64,000 nucleotides of DNA from Candidatus Allofournierella pullicola (GTDB lineage Bacteria; Bacillota; Clostridia; Oscillospirales; Ruminococcaceae). Under the pieces are notes generated by a model. The model did not search any database. It was given only the letters and a program-made list of their open reading frames with translations, and was not told the DNA's origin. The stretch covers positions 1-64,000 of the forward strand of contig DXFW01000002.1 of NCBI GenBank assembly GCA_019114225.1, given 5' to 3'. A program made the translations under genes and the position numbers. Shown here piece by piece: positions 1 to 9,225 of this stretch; position 1 is the first letter of the stretch; each line of letters starts with the position of its first letter.

Positions 1-512
1 CAGAGAACTGCCGCCGCTATGGCTGCGAGGAAGCGGTGGAGCTGCGTCTGGGGGACGGACTGACGGTCCTGGCCCCCGGAGAGGCGGACACCATCCTGCT
101 GGCCGGTGTGAGCGCAAAGACCACCATCGACATTCTTGCCGCCGCGCCCTGGGTGAAGACCCCGGGAACGCGGCTGGTCTGCGTGCCCGCCACCAAGGCC
201 CCGGTGCTGCGCCGGTGGCTGTGGGAGCAGGGCTTTGACATCGAAGAGGAGCGGCTTGCCCTGGCGGCTGGCCGCTGGTACGCCGCCATCGGCGCGGTGT
301 ACACCGGCGAAGCGCGCCGGCCGGACTGGCCCCAATGCCTGTTCGGCCGCTGGCGGGACCTGCCGGGGGCGGAGGGCTATGAGGCCCAGCTGGCCCAAAA
401 AGTGGAAAAGGTGCTGCGGGGCCTTGCGCCCGGCAGCCCGGAATGGAAAGAGGCGGCGGCGCTGGCCGAGCAGCTGCGCCGCCCGCAAGGAGCGGAACAT
501 GGCGAAAGTTGA
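1..512 (+). CDS. trmK: tRNA (adenine-N1)-methyltransferase TrmK, 3' part
   Basis: The reading frame is open from base 3 at the window edge, so the N-terminus lies outside. The visible part begins just before a GDGL motif of the SAM-dependent TrmK/YqfN fold and runs to a stop at 510-512. TrmK methylates N1 of adenine 22 in tRNA. The C-terminal part is charged and helical (QLAQKVEKVLRGLAPGSPEW), as in the family. The next gene overlaps its last codons and is a DUF34 protein, the same pairing as yqfN-yqfO in Bacillus, which supports the call. Confidence 0.85.
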   Translation, partial: ENCRRYGCEEAVELRLGDGLTVLAPGEADTILLAGVSAKTTIDILAAAPWVKTPGTRLVCVPATKAPVLRRWLWEQGFDIEEERLALAAGRWYAAIGAVYTGEARRPDWPQCLFGRWRDLPGAEGYEAQLAQKVEKVLRGLAPGSPEWKEAAALAEQLRRPQGAEHGES

Positions 513-1245
513 GGAAGTACTCCAGTTCATGCAGCAGCTGGCTCCCCGGGAGCTGGCCGCCTCGTGGGACAACGTGGGCGTTCTGGTGGACTGCGGCGCG
601 GACGTGACCAGCATTCTGGTGGCGCTGGACATCACCGACGAGGTGGTGGCCGAGGCGGAGATCCAGGGCTGCCAGCTCATCGTGGCACACCACCCGGTGA
701 TCTTTCACCCGCTGCGGCGCATTGGCCGGGGCGACGTGCCTTTCCGCATGATCAAGAAGAACATCTCGGGCCTGTGCGCCCACACCAATCTGGACGCGGC
801 GGAGGGCGGCGTGAACGACATCCTCTGCAAGCTGTTCGGCGTCACCGGGGCCAAGGGCTTCGCGGAAGGCGGCATGGGCCGTATCGGCCAGATCCGCACC
901 GTCAGCGCCGCCCAGCTGGCGGCCCAGTGCCAGACCACCCTGAACGCGAAGGTGAAGTATGTGGACGCCGGCCGGCCCATCAACACCCTGGCGGTGCTGG
1001 GCGGCAGCGGCGACCATCTCATCGAGGAGGCGGTGGCGGCCGGAGCGGACGCCCTGCTCACCGGCGAGGCGGGCCACCACGACGCGCTGGACGCCAAGCG
1101 CCTGGGCCTGAGCCTGATCGTGGCCGGGCATTACGCCACCGAATTCCCGGTGGTGCCGGTGCTGGCGGACAAACTGACCCGCCGGTTCGCCGGGGTGCGG
1201 GTGCTGTGCAGCCGCCGCAACAAGGAGCCCTTTACCTATTTATAA
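499..1245 (+). CDS. Nif3-like dinuclear metal centre protein (DUF34)
   Basis: A 248-residue protein of the NIF3/YqfO family, usually annotated as a dinuclear metal-centre hexamer or GTP cyclohydrolase I type 2 homologue. Its cellular role is not firmly known. Metal-ligand motifs are visible: VAHHPVIFHPLRR, AHTNLDAAEGGVND and TGEAGHHDALDA plus a late VAGHYATE. The ATG at 499 has AAGGAG at 486-491 and overlaps trmK by 14 bases, so the pair is translationally coupled. It is the short form, without the extra PII-like domain that Bacillus YqfO carries. Confidence 0.9.
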   Translation: MAKVEEVLQFMQQLAPRELAASWDNVGVLVDCGADVTSILVALDITDEVVAEAEIQGCQLIVAHHPVIFHPLRRIGRGDVPFRMIKKNISGLCAHTNLDAAEGGVNDILCKLFGVTGAKGFAEGGMGRIGQIRTVSAAQLAAQCQTTLNAKVKYVDAGRPINTLAVLGGSGDHLIEEAVAAGADALLTGEAGHHDALDAKRLGLSLIVAGHYATEFPVVPVLADKLTRRFAGVRVLCSRRNKEPFTYL

Positions 1246-1258
1246 AGGAGGCGCCGCC

Positions 1259-1894
1259 ATGTGGGAGGATGAAAACCGGAGTCAGGTTGGCTACAACGAG
1301 GAGATGTTTGAGGGAGACGCTCCCTCTGACGCTCCCCTTCAGCCCGCCGCGCCGCACCCTGCGGGCCAGGAACCCCTGAGCCTGCTGGAACGGCAGCTCG
1401 CCCCCGGCGAGCAGCTGGTCTGGTGGGGGCAGCCGAAAAAGCTTCACGGACCCCGGAGCGGCATGCAAAGGCTGTTTGCCGTGGTGTTCCTGGGCTTTGC
1501 CTGCTTCTGGGAGGTGACCGCTTTGCAGGCCCTCTTCGTGGGCGGGCTGTTCGGCGTCATCTTTCCGCTGTTCGGCATTCCCTTCATCCTGGTGGGGGTG
1601 AAAATGCTGTTCCCCGGCCTCGGTGCCTCCCGGCGCCTGCGCCGGACCGTGTATGGCGTTACTACCCGGCGGGCCGTGGTGGTGAACGGGGGACAGGTGT
1701 CCGCCTGGGACCTGGACGCGGTGACCAGCGTGGAAAAGTTCTACTATAAGGACGGCACCGGCGACCTGGTGATGTCCAACGGGCAGGTGGAACACTATTA
1801 CCACAACGGCCACAGCCGCACCCGCGCGGTGACGCTGACCTTTTACGGCCTTACGGATGTGGACGCCGCCGAGGCGGCGCTGCGTGTCCGCTGA
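1259..1894 (+). CDS. PH-like domain membrane protein
   Basis: A 211-residue protein of unknown role. Residues 1-45 are acidic and probably disordered. A WWGQPKK motif precedes two membrane segments around residues 70-90 and 93-115, followed by a soluble domain with YGVTTRRAVVV that resembles the bacterial PH domain (bPH) seen in YdbS-like proteins. It starts at ATG 1259 behind AAAGGAGG, 13 bases after the DUF34 gene, and is closed by a terminator, so it is the last gene of the trmK operon. Confidence 0.6.
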   Translation: MWEDENRSQVGYNEEMFEGDAPSDAPLQPAAPHPAGQEPLSLLERQLAPGEQLVWWGQPKKLHGPRSGMQRLFAVVFLGFACFWEVTALQALFVGGLFGVIFPLFGIPFILVGVKMLFPGLGASRRLRRTVYGVTTRRAVVVNGGQVSAWDLDAVTSVEKFYYKDGTGDLVMSNGQVEHYYHNGHSRTRAVTLTFYGLTDVDAAEAALRVR

Positions 1895-1908
1895 AAAGAA
1901 AACAAACC

Positions 1909-1937
1909 GGCCGTGCCCGCCCGGCACGGCCTTTTTT
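1909..1937 (+). terminator. intrinsic terminator after the trmK operon
   Basis: GGCCGTGCC at 1909-1917 pairs with GGCACGGCC at 1923-1931, then six T. It sits 14 bases after the PH-domain gene and just upstream of rqcH. Confidence 0.9.
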
Positions 1938-1953
1938 ATGAGAGGTGAGACCT

Positions 1954-3705
1954 ATGGCACTGGATGCCGCCCTGCTGGCCCTGACCGCCGGCGAATTGAA
2001 AAACACCCTGCTGGACGCCAAGATCGACAAGATCTTTGAGCCCACCCGGGACGAGGTGCTGCTCACCCTGCGCACCCGCACCGATACCTTCAAGCTGCTG
2101 CTCAGCGCCCGCAGCGGCTCTGCCCGTATCTGCCTGACCAAAGAGTCCTTCGAAAACCCCCAGACGCCTCCCAGCTTCTGCATGCTGCTGCGCAAACACC
2201 TCACCGGCGGGCGGCTCACCGCCCTGGAGGTGGAGCCGGGGGACCGGCTGGTGTTCCTGCGCTTTCTGTGCACCAACGAGATGGGCGACCTGGTGGAAAA
2301 CGTGCTGGCGGTGGAATTGATGGGCCGCTATTCCAACCTGGTGCTCACCCAGAACGGGCGGATCATCGACGCCCTCAAACGGGTGGACTTTGAGGATTCC
2401 GACATCCGCCAGCTGCTGCCGGGCCTGGCCTACACGCTGCCCGCCAAGCCCGCCAAGACGGATTTCTGCTCCATGACCTCCGCCCAGCTGGTGGAGGCCG
2501 CCTGCAAGCTGGACCTGCCGCCAGCTCAGGCGCTCATCAAGTGCTGCGCCGGCGTGGGCCCGGTGGTGCTGCGGGAGGCGCTGTTCCGGGCTTTCGGGGG
2601 CGAGTGCGCCCTGCTGGCCAGCGAACTGGACGAAGGGCAGCGCGCCGCGCTGACGGCGGCCTTTGAAGCCATCCATGCCGACCGCCTGGCGGGCGGCAAG
2701 CCCTGCCTTGCCACCGACGACGAGGGCAAACCGGTGGAGTTCAGCTTCACCGCCCTCACCCAGTACGGCGAGGGCCGCCTGCAGTTTTACGACAGCTTCA
2801 GCGAAATGCTGGAAGCCTACTACTGCCGCAAGGACCGGGCCGAGCGCCTGCGCCAGAAAAGCCGGGACCTGCACAAGACGGTGAAGAATCTCCACGAGCG
2901 GGCGGTGCGCAAACAGGCGGCCCGGAAAGAGGAACTGGCCCAGAGCGGCAAGGCCGACCAGCTGCGCCTCTACGGCGAGCTGTTGCAGGCCAACCTCTGG
3001 GCGGTGGAAAAGGGCGCAAAGAGCGTCACCGTCACCAACTACTACGACGGCCAGCCGGTGACCATCCCCCTGGACGTGCGGCTCTCCGCCAGCGGCAACG
3101 CCCAGAAGTATTTCAAGGACTACAAGAAAAAGCAGACCGCCGCCAAAATGCTGGTGAAGCTGCTGGAGCAGGGCGAGCAGGAGATCGAGTATCTGGCCAC
3201 CGTGCTCTACGAGGTGGAGTCCGCCCCCGGCGAGCAGGCTCTGGGGGAGATCCGCCAGGAGCTGAAGGGCCAGGGATATCTGAAGTATTATAAGGTAAGG
3301 GACAAAAAGTCCAAGCCCGCCGACTTCTACCGTTACCGCTCCTCCGACGGCTTCCTCATCCTGGTGGGGCGCAACAACCTCCAGAACGAAAAGCTCACCC
3401 TCCACACCGCCCGGGGCAAGGACCTGTGGTTCCATGTGAAGAACGCCCCCGGCAGCCACACGGTGGTGATGAGCGAAGGCAGGGACATCCCCCTGGCCAC
3501 CCAGAACGAGGCGGCCCAGCTGGCGGTGATCCACTCCAGCCTGGCGGGCGGCGTAAAGGTGCCGGTGGACTACACCTTCGTCAAGAACATCCGCAAGACC
3601 GGCGACCTGCGCCCGGGCATGGTCCTCTACGAAAGCTACGAGACCGCCTACATCACCCCGGAGCCCGGCCTGGCCGAGCGGCTGGCCCTGCCTCAAAACA
3701 GGTGA
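1954..3705 (+). CDS. rqcH: ribosome quality control protein RqcH (NFACT family)
   Basis: A 583-residue homologue of Rqc2/NEMF and Bacillus RqcH (also annotated FbpA/YloA). On obstructed 50S subunits with peptidyl-tRNA, RqcH recruits tRNA-Ala and adds C-terminal alanine tails. From ATG 1954 the D97-R98 pair falls in EPGDRLVF, the same residues and numbering as the functional DR pair of Bacillus RqcH. Order seen: NFACT-N (about 1-180), HhH region (about 180-270), coiled coil (about 280-420), NFACT-R (about 450-560) with ARGKDLWFHVKNAPGSH. I reject an upstream GTG at 1945 because it overlaps the ribosome binding site AGGTGA. Confidence 0.93.
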   Translation: MALDAALLALTAGELKNTLLDAKIDKIFEPTRDEVLLTLRTRTDTFKLLLSARSGSARICLTKESFENPQTPPSFCMLLRKHLTGGRLTALEVEPGDRLVFLRFLCTNEMGDLVENVLAVELMGRYSNLVLTQNGRIIDALKRVDFEDSDIRQLLPGLAYTLPAKPAKTDFCSMTSAQLVEAACKLDLPPAQALIKCCAGVGPVVLREALFRAFGGECALLASELDEGQRAALTAAFEAIHADRLAGGKPCLATDDEGKPVEFSFTALTQYGEGRLQFYDSFSEMLEAYYCRKDRAERLRQKSRDLHKTVKNLHERAVRKQAARKEELAQSGKADQLRLYGELLQANLWAVEKGAKSVTVTNYYDGQPVTIPLDVRLSASGNAQKYFKDYKKKQTAAKMLVKLLEQGEQEIEYLATVLYEVESAPGEQALGEIRQELKGQGYLKYYKVRDKKSKPADFYRYRSSDGFLILVGRNNLQNEKLTLHTARGKDLWFHVKNAPGSHTVVMSEGRDIPLATQNEAAQLAVIHSSLAGGVKVPVDYTFVKNIRKTGDLRPGMVLYESYETAYITPEPGLAERLALPQNR

Positions 3706-3797
3706 CAACCCGGGCCCGGTCTGCTATACTGAGAAAAACCGACCTGTTCCGCCTCCCGGGGCGGAACAGCCCATACCCCGGAAGGAGTGAATGAGAG

Positions 3798-4424
3798 ATG
3801 TACTGCAAACAATGCGGCGCTTTTCTGCCTGACGACGCGGCTGCCTGCCCCGCCTGCGGCTGCCTGCTGACCCCGGCCCCCGCGCCGGAAACTCCCGCAC
3901 AGGGCCCGAAGGACGGCCCCGCCCCGGCCCCCGAGGCTCCGGCGGCCCCTGCGCCCGGAGCGCCCGCGGCCCCCGCGGCTGAAGCACCCGCGCCCTCCGG
4001 TCCTGTGCCCGGCAGTGTGCCCCCGCCCCGCTATCAGGTCCCGGCCTATGCCCGCCCGGCGGGCGGCCCCGGAGCTGCCGGCCCCGGCGGTCCCGCCGGC
4101 CCGGTGAACGGCGCGCCCGCGCCTCAGCCCGGCCCCGCGCCCCAGCCCGGCAGCTTTCCGCCTCCGCCTCCCGCCGTGCCCCTCAGCCCCACTGTGGGCA
4201 CGGGCGAATGGCTGTGGAGCAGCATTGTGGCGGCCATCCCCATCGTGGGCTTCATCGTGCTGCTGGTGTGGGCCTTCGGCGGCGGCACCAAGCTTTCCAA
4301 GCGCAACTGGGCCCGCGCCAACCTCATCCTCTACGCCATCGTCGTGGTGCTCTATGTGATGATCTTCGTGTTTGCCGCCGTCGCGGTGAGCGCGAATTTC
4401 TACCACAACAACTTCTACTATTGA
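3798..4424 (+). CDS. zinc-ribbon, proline/alanine-rich membrane protein
   Basis: A 208-residue protein of unknown function. It begins with a zinc ribbon (MYCKQCGAFLP, then CPACG: two CxxC knuckles), continues through about 110 residues of Pro/Ala/Gly-rich low-complexity sequence, and ends with two membrane segments (IVAAIPIVGFIVLLVWAF and LILYAIVVVLYVMIFVFAA). This zinc_ribbon plus transmembrane layout is common in Clostridia and is uncharacterised. AAGGAG at 3782-3787 selects ATG 3798. A terminator follows at 4451. Confidence 0.7.
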   Translation: MYCKQCGAFLPDDAAACPACGCLLTPAPAPETPAQGPKDGPAPAPEAPAAPAPGAPAAPAAEAPAPSGPVPGSVPPPRYQVPAYARPAGGPGAAGPGGPAGPVNGAPAPQPGPAPQPGSFPPPPPAVPLSPTVGTGEWLWSSIVAAIPIVGFIVLLVWAFGGGTKLSKRNWARANLILYAIVVVLYVMIFVFAAVAVSANFYHNNFYY

Positions 4425-4450
4425 TTGATTCGGCCTGTCCGGATGCCCGG

Positions 4451-4495
4451 CGCCGCGGAAAACAGGCTTTTTTGCCGGTTTTCCGCGGCGTTTTT
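4451..4495 (+). terminator. intrinsic terminator before the ribosomal operon
   Basis: A perfect 13-bp stem (4451-4463 with 4478-4490) is followed by TTTTT. It separates the zinc-ribbon gene from the S10 promoter. Confidence 0.92.
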
Positions 4496-4566
4496 CCGCC
4501 CCGAAAGGGCTTTGAACAAAACAGAGAATTTTTTTTGAAAAATTCGATTTTTTTTACAAAAAGGTC

Positions 4567-4595
4567 TTGCAACGCCCGGCGGGGTGTGTTACAAT
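4567..4595 (+). promoter_or_regulatory. S10 operon promoter
   Basis: TTGCAA at 4567-4572, a 17-base spacer and TACAAT at 4590-4595, preceded by T-rich/A-rich tracts at 4530-4560 that resemble an UP element. It faces rpsJ and is the only strong promoter seen for the whole cluster. The same -35/-10 hexamers and spacing recur upstream of ruvX. Confidence 0.8.
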
Positions 4596-4602
4596 AACAC
4601 TC

Positions 4603-4919
4603 GGCTGCAAATGGCTTGTGTACCAAGCTGCGCAAGCCATGATATGCGTTGATGCGGGAGGTTGCCGTGGCAGCACGGGTTTTTCCGCGGAGTATGTCCG
4701 ATCTAGAACCGGGCGAAAGAATTACTGAGAGCAAAGGGATACGTACACGGTGCCGTCTGCGCGGTGTACCAATGTCCATCGCACTTTGCCACAGGTCTGT
4801 CCGGGGGAACTGCCAAGCGGTTCACCGGCTTTTCTCGTGCCAAAATGTGAAACACCCGGAGCAGTGTTCAGTGGTTTATCGGTCCGCCTAGGCACCAAAT
4901 TTAACAGGAGGCGAACAAA
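4603..4919 (+). promoter_or_regulatory. structured 5' leader of the S10 operon
   Basis: About 317 transcribed bases lie between the predicted start and rpsJ, with no convincing gene. ATGGCTTGTG at 4611-4620 pairs with CGCAAGCCAT at 4631-4640 right at the 5' end. A second hairpin joins GTACAC 4743-4748 to GTGTAC 4764-4769. Long leaders ahead of ribosomal protein operons often bind one of the encoded proteins (L4 in Enterobacteria), so autoregulation is a reasonable inference. I do not recognise a described leader family. Confidence 0.5.
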
Positions 4920-5231
4920 ATGGCAGTCAAGGAGAAAATCAGAATTCGTTTGCAGAGCTACGATCACCAGCTGATCGATGCGGCGGCGGAGAAGATCGTT
5001 GAGACCGCGAAGCGCACCGGCGCCCGCGTGTCCGGCCCGATCCCCCTCCCCACCGACAAGGAAGTGGTCACCATTCTGCGGGCTGTTCACAAGTACAAGG
5101 ACAGCCGCGAGCAGTTTGAGAGCCGCACCCACAAGCGTCTGATCGACATTCTGAAGCCGTCCAACAAGACGGTCGAGGCTCTCACGAGCCTGCAGCTCCC
5201 CGCCGGCGTCGAGATCGAGATCAAGCTGTGA
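4920..5231 (+). CDS. rpsJ: 30S ribosomal protein S10
   Basis: A 103-residue S10, full length, with the family signature [15 protein letters not shown] at the start and THKRLIDI in the loop that reaches into the 30S head. S10 also works as NusE in antitermination. AGGAGG lies upstream of ATG 4920. It is the first gene of the S10-spc-alpha cluster. A 154-base gap with small dyads separates it from rplC, wider than the usual spacing here. Confidence 0.98.
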   Translation: MAVKEKIRIRLQSYDHQLIDAAAEKIVETAKRTGARVSGPIPLPTDKEVVTILRAVHKYKDSREQFESRTHKRLIDILKPSNKTVEALTSLQLPAGVEIEIKL

Positions 5232-5385
5232 GCCTATTATAATCAGTAAGGGCGGCCAACGAGCCGCCAACTGCTGACAGAAGGCAACCAGCGAGACTTC
5301 GCTCAAGACACAAAGCGGAGAGGTCATGTTGGCGCTGACAGTTACTCACGGCGTCAACCAATAACCTTACAGGAGGAAAAGGAAA

Positions 5386-6018
5386 ATGCAAAAAGGTATC
5401 ATCGGCAAGAAGCTGGGCATGACCCAGCTGTTCGACGAGAGCGGCAAGGTCGTTCCCGTGACCGTGATCGAGGCCGGCCCCTGCACCGTGGTGCAGAAGA
5501 AGACCGTCGAGAGCGACGGCTACCAGGCCGTGCAGCTGGGCTTCGGCGACATCGCCGCCCGCAAGGTCAACAAGCCCGCCAAGGGCCACTTTGACAAAGC
5601 GGACGTCGCTCCCAAGAAGACCCTGCGCGAGTTCCGTCTGGCCGACATCAGCGGCCTGAACGTGGGCGACATCCTGAAGGCCGACGTGTTCGCCGCTGGC
5701 GACCACATCGACGTCGTGGGCGTCAGCAAGGGCAAGGGCTACGCCGGCACCATCAAGCGCTGGAACGGCCACCGTCTGCGCGAGAGCCACGGCACCGGCC
5801 CCGTTTCCCGTCATGCCGGCTCCATGGGCCCCTGCTCCACCCCCAGCCGGGTGTTCAAGGGCAAGAAGCTGCCCGGTCATCTGGGCGCTGAGCGCGTCAC
5901 CATCCAGAACCTCACGGTCGTCAAGGTGGACGCCGAGAATAATCTGATCGCCATCAAAGGCGCGGTCCCCGGCCCCAAGGGCGCTGTGGTCTGCATCAGC
6001 GATAGCGTGAAGGCGTAA
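5386..6018 (+). CDS. rplC: 50S ribosomal protein L3
   Basis: A 210-residue L3, an early-assembly protein that contacts the peptidyl-transferase region of 23S rRNA. Family motifs are clear: [13 protein letters not shown] at the N-terminus and the extension [17 protein letters not shown] near residues 140-155. AGGAGG precedes ATG 5386. The upstream gap 5232-5385 contains short hairpins (for example GGCGGC/GCCGCC near 5251-5271) but no gene. Confidence 0.98.
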   Translation: MQKGIIGKKLGMTQLFDESGKVVPVTVIEAGPCTVVQKKTVESDGYQAVQLGFGDIAARKVNKPAKGHFDKADVAPKKTLREFRLADISGLNVGDILKADVFAAGDHIDVVGVSKGKGYAGTIKRWNGHRLRESHGTGPVSRHAGSMGPCSTPSRVFKGKKLPGHLGAERVTIQNLTVVKVDAENNLIAIKGAVPGPKGAVVCISDSVKA

Positions 6019-6032
6019 GGAGGGAAAGCACA

Positions 6033-6656
6033 ATGGCAAAATTTGACGTTTTGGATATGAACGGCAAGAAAGTTTCCACCGTAGAGCTTTCCGACGCCGT
6101 GTTTGGGATCACCCCCAACGAGAAGGCTGTTCACGCCGCCGTGGTCAACTTCCTGGCCAACCAGCGGCAGGGCACCCAGAGCACCAAGACCCGCAGCGAG
6201 GTTTCCGGCGGCGGCCGCAAGCCCTGGCGTCAGAAGGGCACCGGTCATGCCCGTCAGGGTTCCACCCGCAGCCCGCAGTGGACTCACGGCGGCGTTGCCC
6301 TGGGCCCCAAGCCCCGTGACTACAGCTACCGCATCAACCGCAAGGTCAAGCGTCTGGCCATCCTGAGCGCCATCAGCGCCAAGGCTGCTGCCGGCGACAT
6401 GATCCTGGTGGACAACCTGAGCGTGGCCGAGTACAAGACCAAGGCCGTGGTCAGCATGCTGAGCGCTGTGGGCGCCGGCAAGAAGAACCTGATCGTCACT
6501 CCCGCCGTGGAAGAGAAGCTGGTCAAGAGCGCCGCCAACATCCCCGGCGTCAAGACCACCGTCGCCACCAGCGTGAACACCTACGACGTCGTGAACGCCG
6601 ACAAGTTCATCCTGAGCGTGGACGCGGCCAAGAAACTTGAGGAGGTTCTGGGCTGA
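6033..6656 (+). CDS. rplD: 50S ribosomal protein L4
   Basis: A 207-residue L4 with the conserved loop GGGRKPWRQKGTGHARQG that lines the exit tunnel, and the C-terminal GVKT/VNTYDVV region. L4 is the autogenous regulator of the S10 operon in Enterobacteria, which is relevant to the long leader upstream of rpsJ. Its stop overlaps the start of rplW (TGATG at 6654-6658). Confidence 0.98.
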   Translation: MAKFDVLDMNGKKVSTVELSDAVFGITPNEKAVHAAVVNFLANQRQGTQSTKTRSEVSGGGRKPWRQKGTGHARQGSTRSPQWTHGGVALGPKPRDYSYRINRKVKRLAILSAISAKAAAGDMILVDNLSVAEYKTKAVVSMLSAVGAGKKNLIVTPAVEEKLVKSAANIPGVKTTVATSVNTYDVVNADKFILSVDAAKKLEEVLG

Positions 6657-6949
6657 TGAAAACTGCACATGACATCATTCTGGCTCCCGTCATTACCGAG
6701 AACTCTATGATGGGCGTTGCCAACAAGAAGTACACCTTCAAAGTGGCCACCGACGCGGGCAAGATCGAGATCGCCGACGCGGTCGAGAAGCTGTTCGGCG
6801 TGAAGGTCGAGAAGGTCAACACCATCAACGTGCGGGGCCGTTGGCGCCGCCAGGGCCTGCACGGCGGTTACACCGCTGCCAGCAAGAAGGCCATTGTCAC
6901 CCTGAAAGAGGGCAGCAAGGGCATCGACTTCTTCGAGAGCATGGTCTAA
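6656..6949 (+). CDS. rplW: 50S ribosomal protein L23
   Basis: A 97-residue L23, which sits at the tunnel exit and docks trigger factor and SRP. It begins KTAHDIILAPVITE, with the internal KYTFKVA and the VRGRWRRQGLHGG loop. The start overlaps the rplD stop by one base, so translation is coupled. A 98-base gap follows before rplB. Confidence 0.97.
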   Translation: MKTAHDIILAPVITENSMMGVANKKYTFKVATDAGKIEIADAVEKLFGVKVEKVNTINVRGRWRRQGLHGGYTAASKKAIVTLKEGSKGIDFFESMV

Positions 6950-7047
6950 GCTGCTCTTCGAAGGCAGCTCCTTTGAGCCTGAGCAAGGCTCGCGTATGGG
7001 GATATGACCCCGATAACAATTCATAAGTCAAAAAGGAGAATACCGCA

Positions 7048-7878
7048 ATGGCTATCAAAAAGTATAAGCCGACTACCCCGGGCCGCCGCGGCATGACTGT
7101 TACCGACTACAGCGTGCTGAGCAAGGTCGAGCCCGAGCGCAGCCTGCTGGAGCCCATGAAGAAGGCTTCCGGCCGCAACAACACCGGCCGAATCACCGTT
7201 CGCCATCACGGCGGCGGCAACCGCACCAAGTACCGTGTGATCGACTTCAAGCGTTCCAAGTTTGACGTGCCCGCCACTGTCAAGACCCTGGAGTACGATC
7301 CCAACCGCTCCGCTCATATCGCTCTCATCGAGTACGCCGACGGCGTCAAGAGCTACATCCTGGCTCCCGAGGGCCTGAAGGTGGGCGACACCGTGATGGC
7401 CGGCCCCAACGCCGACATCAAGCCCGGCAACGCCCTGCCCTTCGCCAACATCCCCGTTGGTACCATCATCCACAACATCGAGCTGTACCCCGGCAAGGGC
7501 GGCCAGCTGGTGCGCAGCGCCGGCAACATGGCTCAGCTGATGGCTAAGGAGAACGGCTACGCCCTGATCCGTCTGCCCAGCGGCGAGATGCGCAATGTGC
7601 CTCTGAACTGCATTGCCACCATCGGCCAGGTCGGCAACGTGGACCATGAGAACGTCAACCTCGGCAAGGCCGGCCGCAAGCGCCACATGGGCTGGCGGCC
7701 CACCGTTCGCGGTTCTGTTATGAACCCCTGCGACCACCCCCACGGCGGCGGCGAAGGCAAGAGCCCTGTTGGCCGTCCCGGCCCTGTTACCCCCTGGGGC
7801 AAGCCTGCGATGGGTTACAAGACCCGCAAGCATCATAACCGCTCTGACAAGTTCATTGTCAAGCGCGCCAACGGTTAA
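7048..7878 (+). CDS. rplB: 50S ribosomal protein L2
   Basis: A 276-residue L2, needed for subunit association and peptidyl transfer. The diagnostic C-terminal motif [17 protein letters not shown] with its critical histidine is present, as is the N-terminal [19 protein letters not shown] sits upstream of ATG 7048. The preceding gap 6950-7047 holds no gene. Confidence 0.98.
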   Translation: MAIKKYKPTTPGRRGMTVTDYSVLSKVEPERSLLEPMKKASGRNNTGRITVRHHGGGNRTKYRVIDFKRSKFDVPATVKTLEYDPNRSAHIALIEYADGVKSYILAPEGLKVGDTVMAGPNADIKPGNALPFANIPVGTIIHNIELYPGKGGQLVRSAGNMAQLMAKENGYALIRLPSGEMRNVPLNCIATIGQVGNVDHENVNLGKAGRKRHMGWRPTVRGSVMNPCDHPHGGGEGKSPVGRPGPVTPWGKPAMGYKTRKHHNRSDKFIVKRANG

Positions 7879-7893
7879 GAGAGGAGAACGAAC

Positions 7894-8166
7894 ATGGGTA
7901 GAAGTGTTAAGAAAGGACCTTATGTCCTGCCTGTTCTGCTGAAGCGCGTTCAGGAGATGAACGCCGCCGGCGAGAAGCGGGTCCTGAAGACCTGGAGCCG
8001 GTCCTCCACCATTTTCCCGGATTTCGTCGGTCACACCTTCGCGGTGCACGACGGCCGCAAGCATGTGCCCGTCTATGTGACGGAAGATATGGTTGGCCAC
8101 AAGCTGGGCGAGTTCGCCCCCACCCGTACCTTCAAGGGCCATGCCGGCTCCAAGACCGGTAAGTAA
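7894..8166 (+). CDS. rpsS: 30S ribosomal protein S19
   Basis: A 90-residue S19 that pairs with S13 in the 30S head. It begins [11 protein letters not shown] and has [23 protein letters not shown] and [14 protein letters not shown], all canonical. Spacing to rplB is 15 bases and the start has GAGAGGAG. Confidence 0.98.
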   Translation: MGRSVKKGPYVLPVLLKRVQEMNAAGEKRVLKTWSRSSTIFPDFVGHTFAVHDGRKHVPVYVTEDMVGHKLGEFAPTRTFKGHAGSKTGK

Positions 8167-8186
8167 GCAAAAGGAGGAGTAAAGCA

Positions 8187-8522
8187 ATGGAAGCTAGGGC
8201 ACATCTTAGATACGCCCGCATCAGCCCCCGGAAGGTTTCGGTCGTGCTGGATCTGATCCGCAACCAGCCTCTGGACAAGGCGCTGGCGATTCTGCAGTAC
8301 ACCCCGAAGGCCGCTTGCGAGCCCCTTCTGAAGCTGGTGAAATCTGCTGCCGCGAACGCGGAGAACAACCACAACATGGACAAGAACAGCCTGTATGTGG
8401 CCGAGTGCTTTGTCACCCCCGGCCCCACCCTGAAGCGCATTCGTCCCCGCGCCCAGGGCCGCGCGTTCCACGTGCTGAAGCGCACCAGCCATGTCACCGT
8501 GGTTCTGAAAGAGAAAGAGTAA
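8187..8522 (+). CDS. rplV: 50S ribosomal protein L22
   Basis: A 111-residue L22, whose beta-hairpin lines the peptide exit tunnel near the macrolide site. It begins [17 protein letters not shown] and carries [16 protein letters not shown], the conserved hairpin tip. AGGAGG is upstream. Confidence 0.98.
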   Translation: MEARAHLRYARISPRKVSVVLDLIRNQPLDKALAILQYTPKAACEPLLKLVKSAAANAENNHNMDKNSLYVAECFVTPGPTLKRIRPRAQGRAFHVLKRTSHVTVVLKEKE

Positions 8523-8538
8523 GAAGGAGGTAAACACA

Positions 8539-9225
8539 ATGGGCCAGAAAGTGAATCCCCACGGTCTTCGCGTGGGCGTCATCAAAGATTGGGACAGCCG
8601 CTGGTTTACTTCCAAAAAGGAATTCGGCGACACCCTGGTCGAGGATTACAAGATCCGCAAGACCCTGAAAAAGCAGCTCTTCGGCGCTGGCGTGCCCAAG
8701 ATCGAGATCGAGCGCACCCTGGACGGTCAGTCCGGCCAGTCCAAGCTGAAGGTGAGCATCTGGTGCGCCAAGCCCGGCATGGTCATCGGCAAGGGCGGCA
8801 GCGAGATCGTCAAGCTGCAGGACCAGCTCTCCAAGATGGTGGGCAAGCCCGTCAACGTGAACATCGTTGAGGTCAAGAACATGGACACCAACGCCCAGCT
8901 CGTGGCCGAGAACATCGCCGGCCAGCTGGAGCGCCGCATCGGCTTCCGCCGTGCCATGAAGCAGTGCATGGGCCGCGCCATGCAGCGGGGCGCCAAGGGT
9001 ATCAAGACCCAGGTCGCCGGCCGTCTGGGCGGCGCCGACATCGCCCGCACCGAGACTTACCACGAGGGCACCATCCCCCTGCAGACCCTGCGCGCCGACA
9101 TCGACTACGGCTTTGCGGAGGCTGCCACCACCTACGGCCGCATCGGCGTGAAGGTGTGGGTGTACAAGGGCGAGGTCCTCAAGGGCGCCAAGCCCGCCGC
9201 CCGCAAGGAAGGAGGCAATAAGTAA
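8539..9225 (+). CDS. rpsC: 30S ribosomal protein S3
   Basis: A 228-residue S3 of the mRNA entry site. It starts [20 protein letters not shown], has the KH-domain loop [12 protein letters not shown], and ends with the C-terminal [12 protein letters not shown]. The stop overlaps the rplP start by one base. Confidence 0.98.
   Translation: MGQKVNPHGLRVGVIKDWDSRWFTSKKEFGDTLVEDYKIRKTLKKQLFGAGVPKIEIERTLDGQSGQSKLKVSIWCAKPGMVIGKGGSEIVKLQDQLSKMVGKPVNVNIVEVKNMDTNAQLVAENIAGQLERRIGFRRAMKQCMGRAMQRGAKGIKTQVAGRLGGADIARTETYHEGTIPLQTLRADIDYGFAEAATTYGRIGVKVWVYKGEVLKGAKPAARKEGGNK

Noticed and set aside
1936-3708. A 590-codon open frame on the minus strand across rqcH
   Set aside because: It mirrors rqcH, has no binding site or family motif, and long antisense frames are expected in GC-rich DNA.
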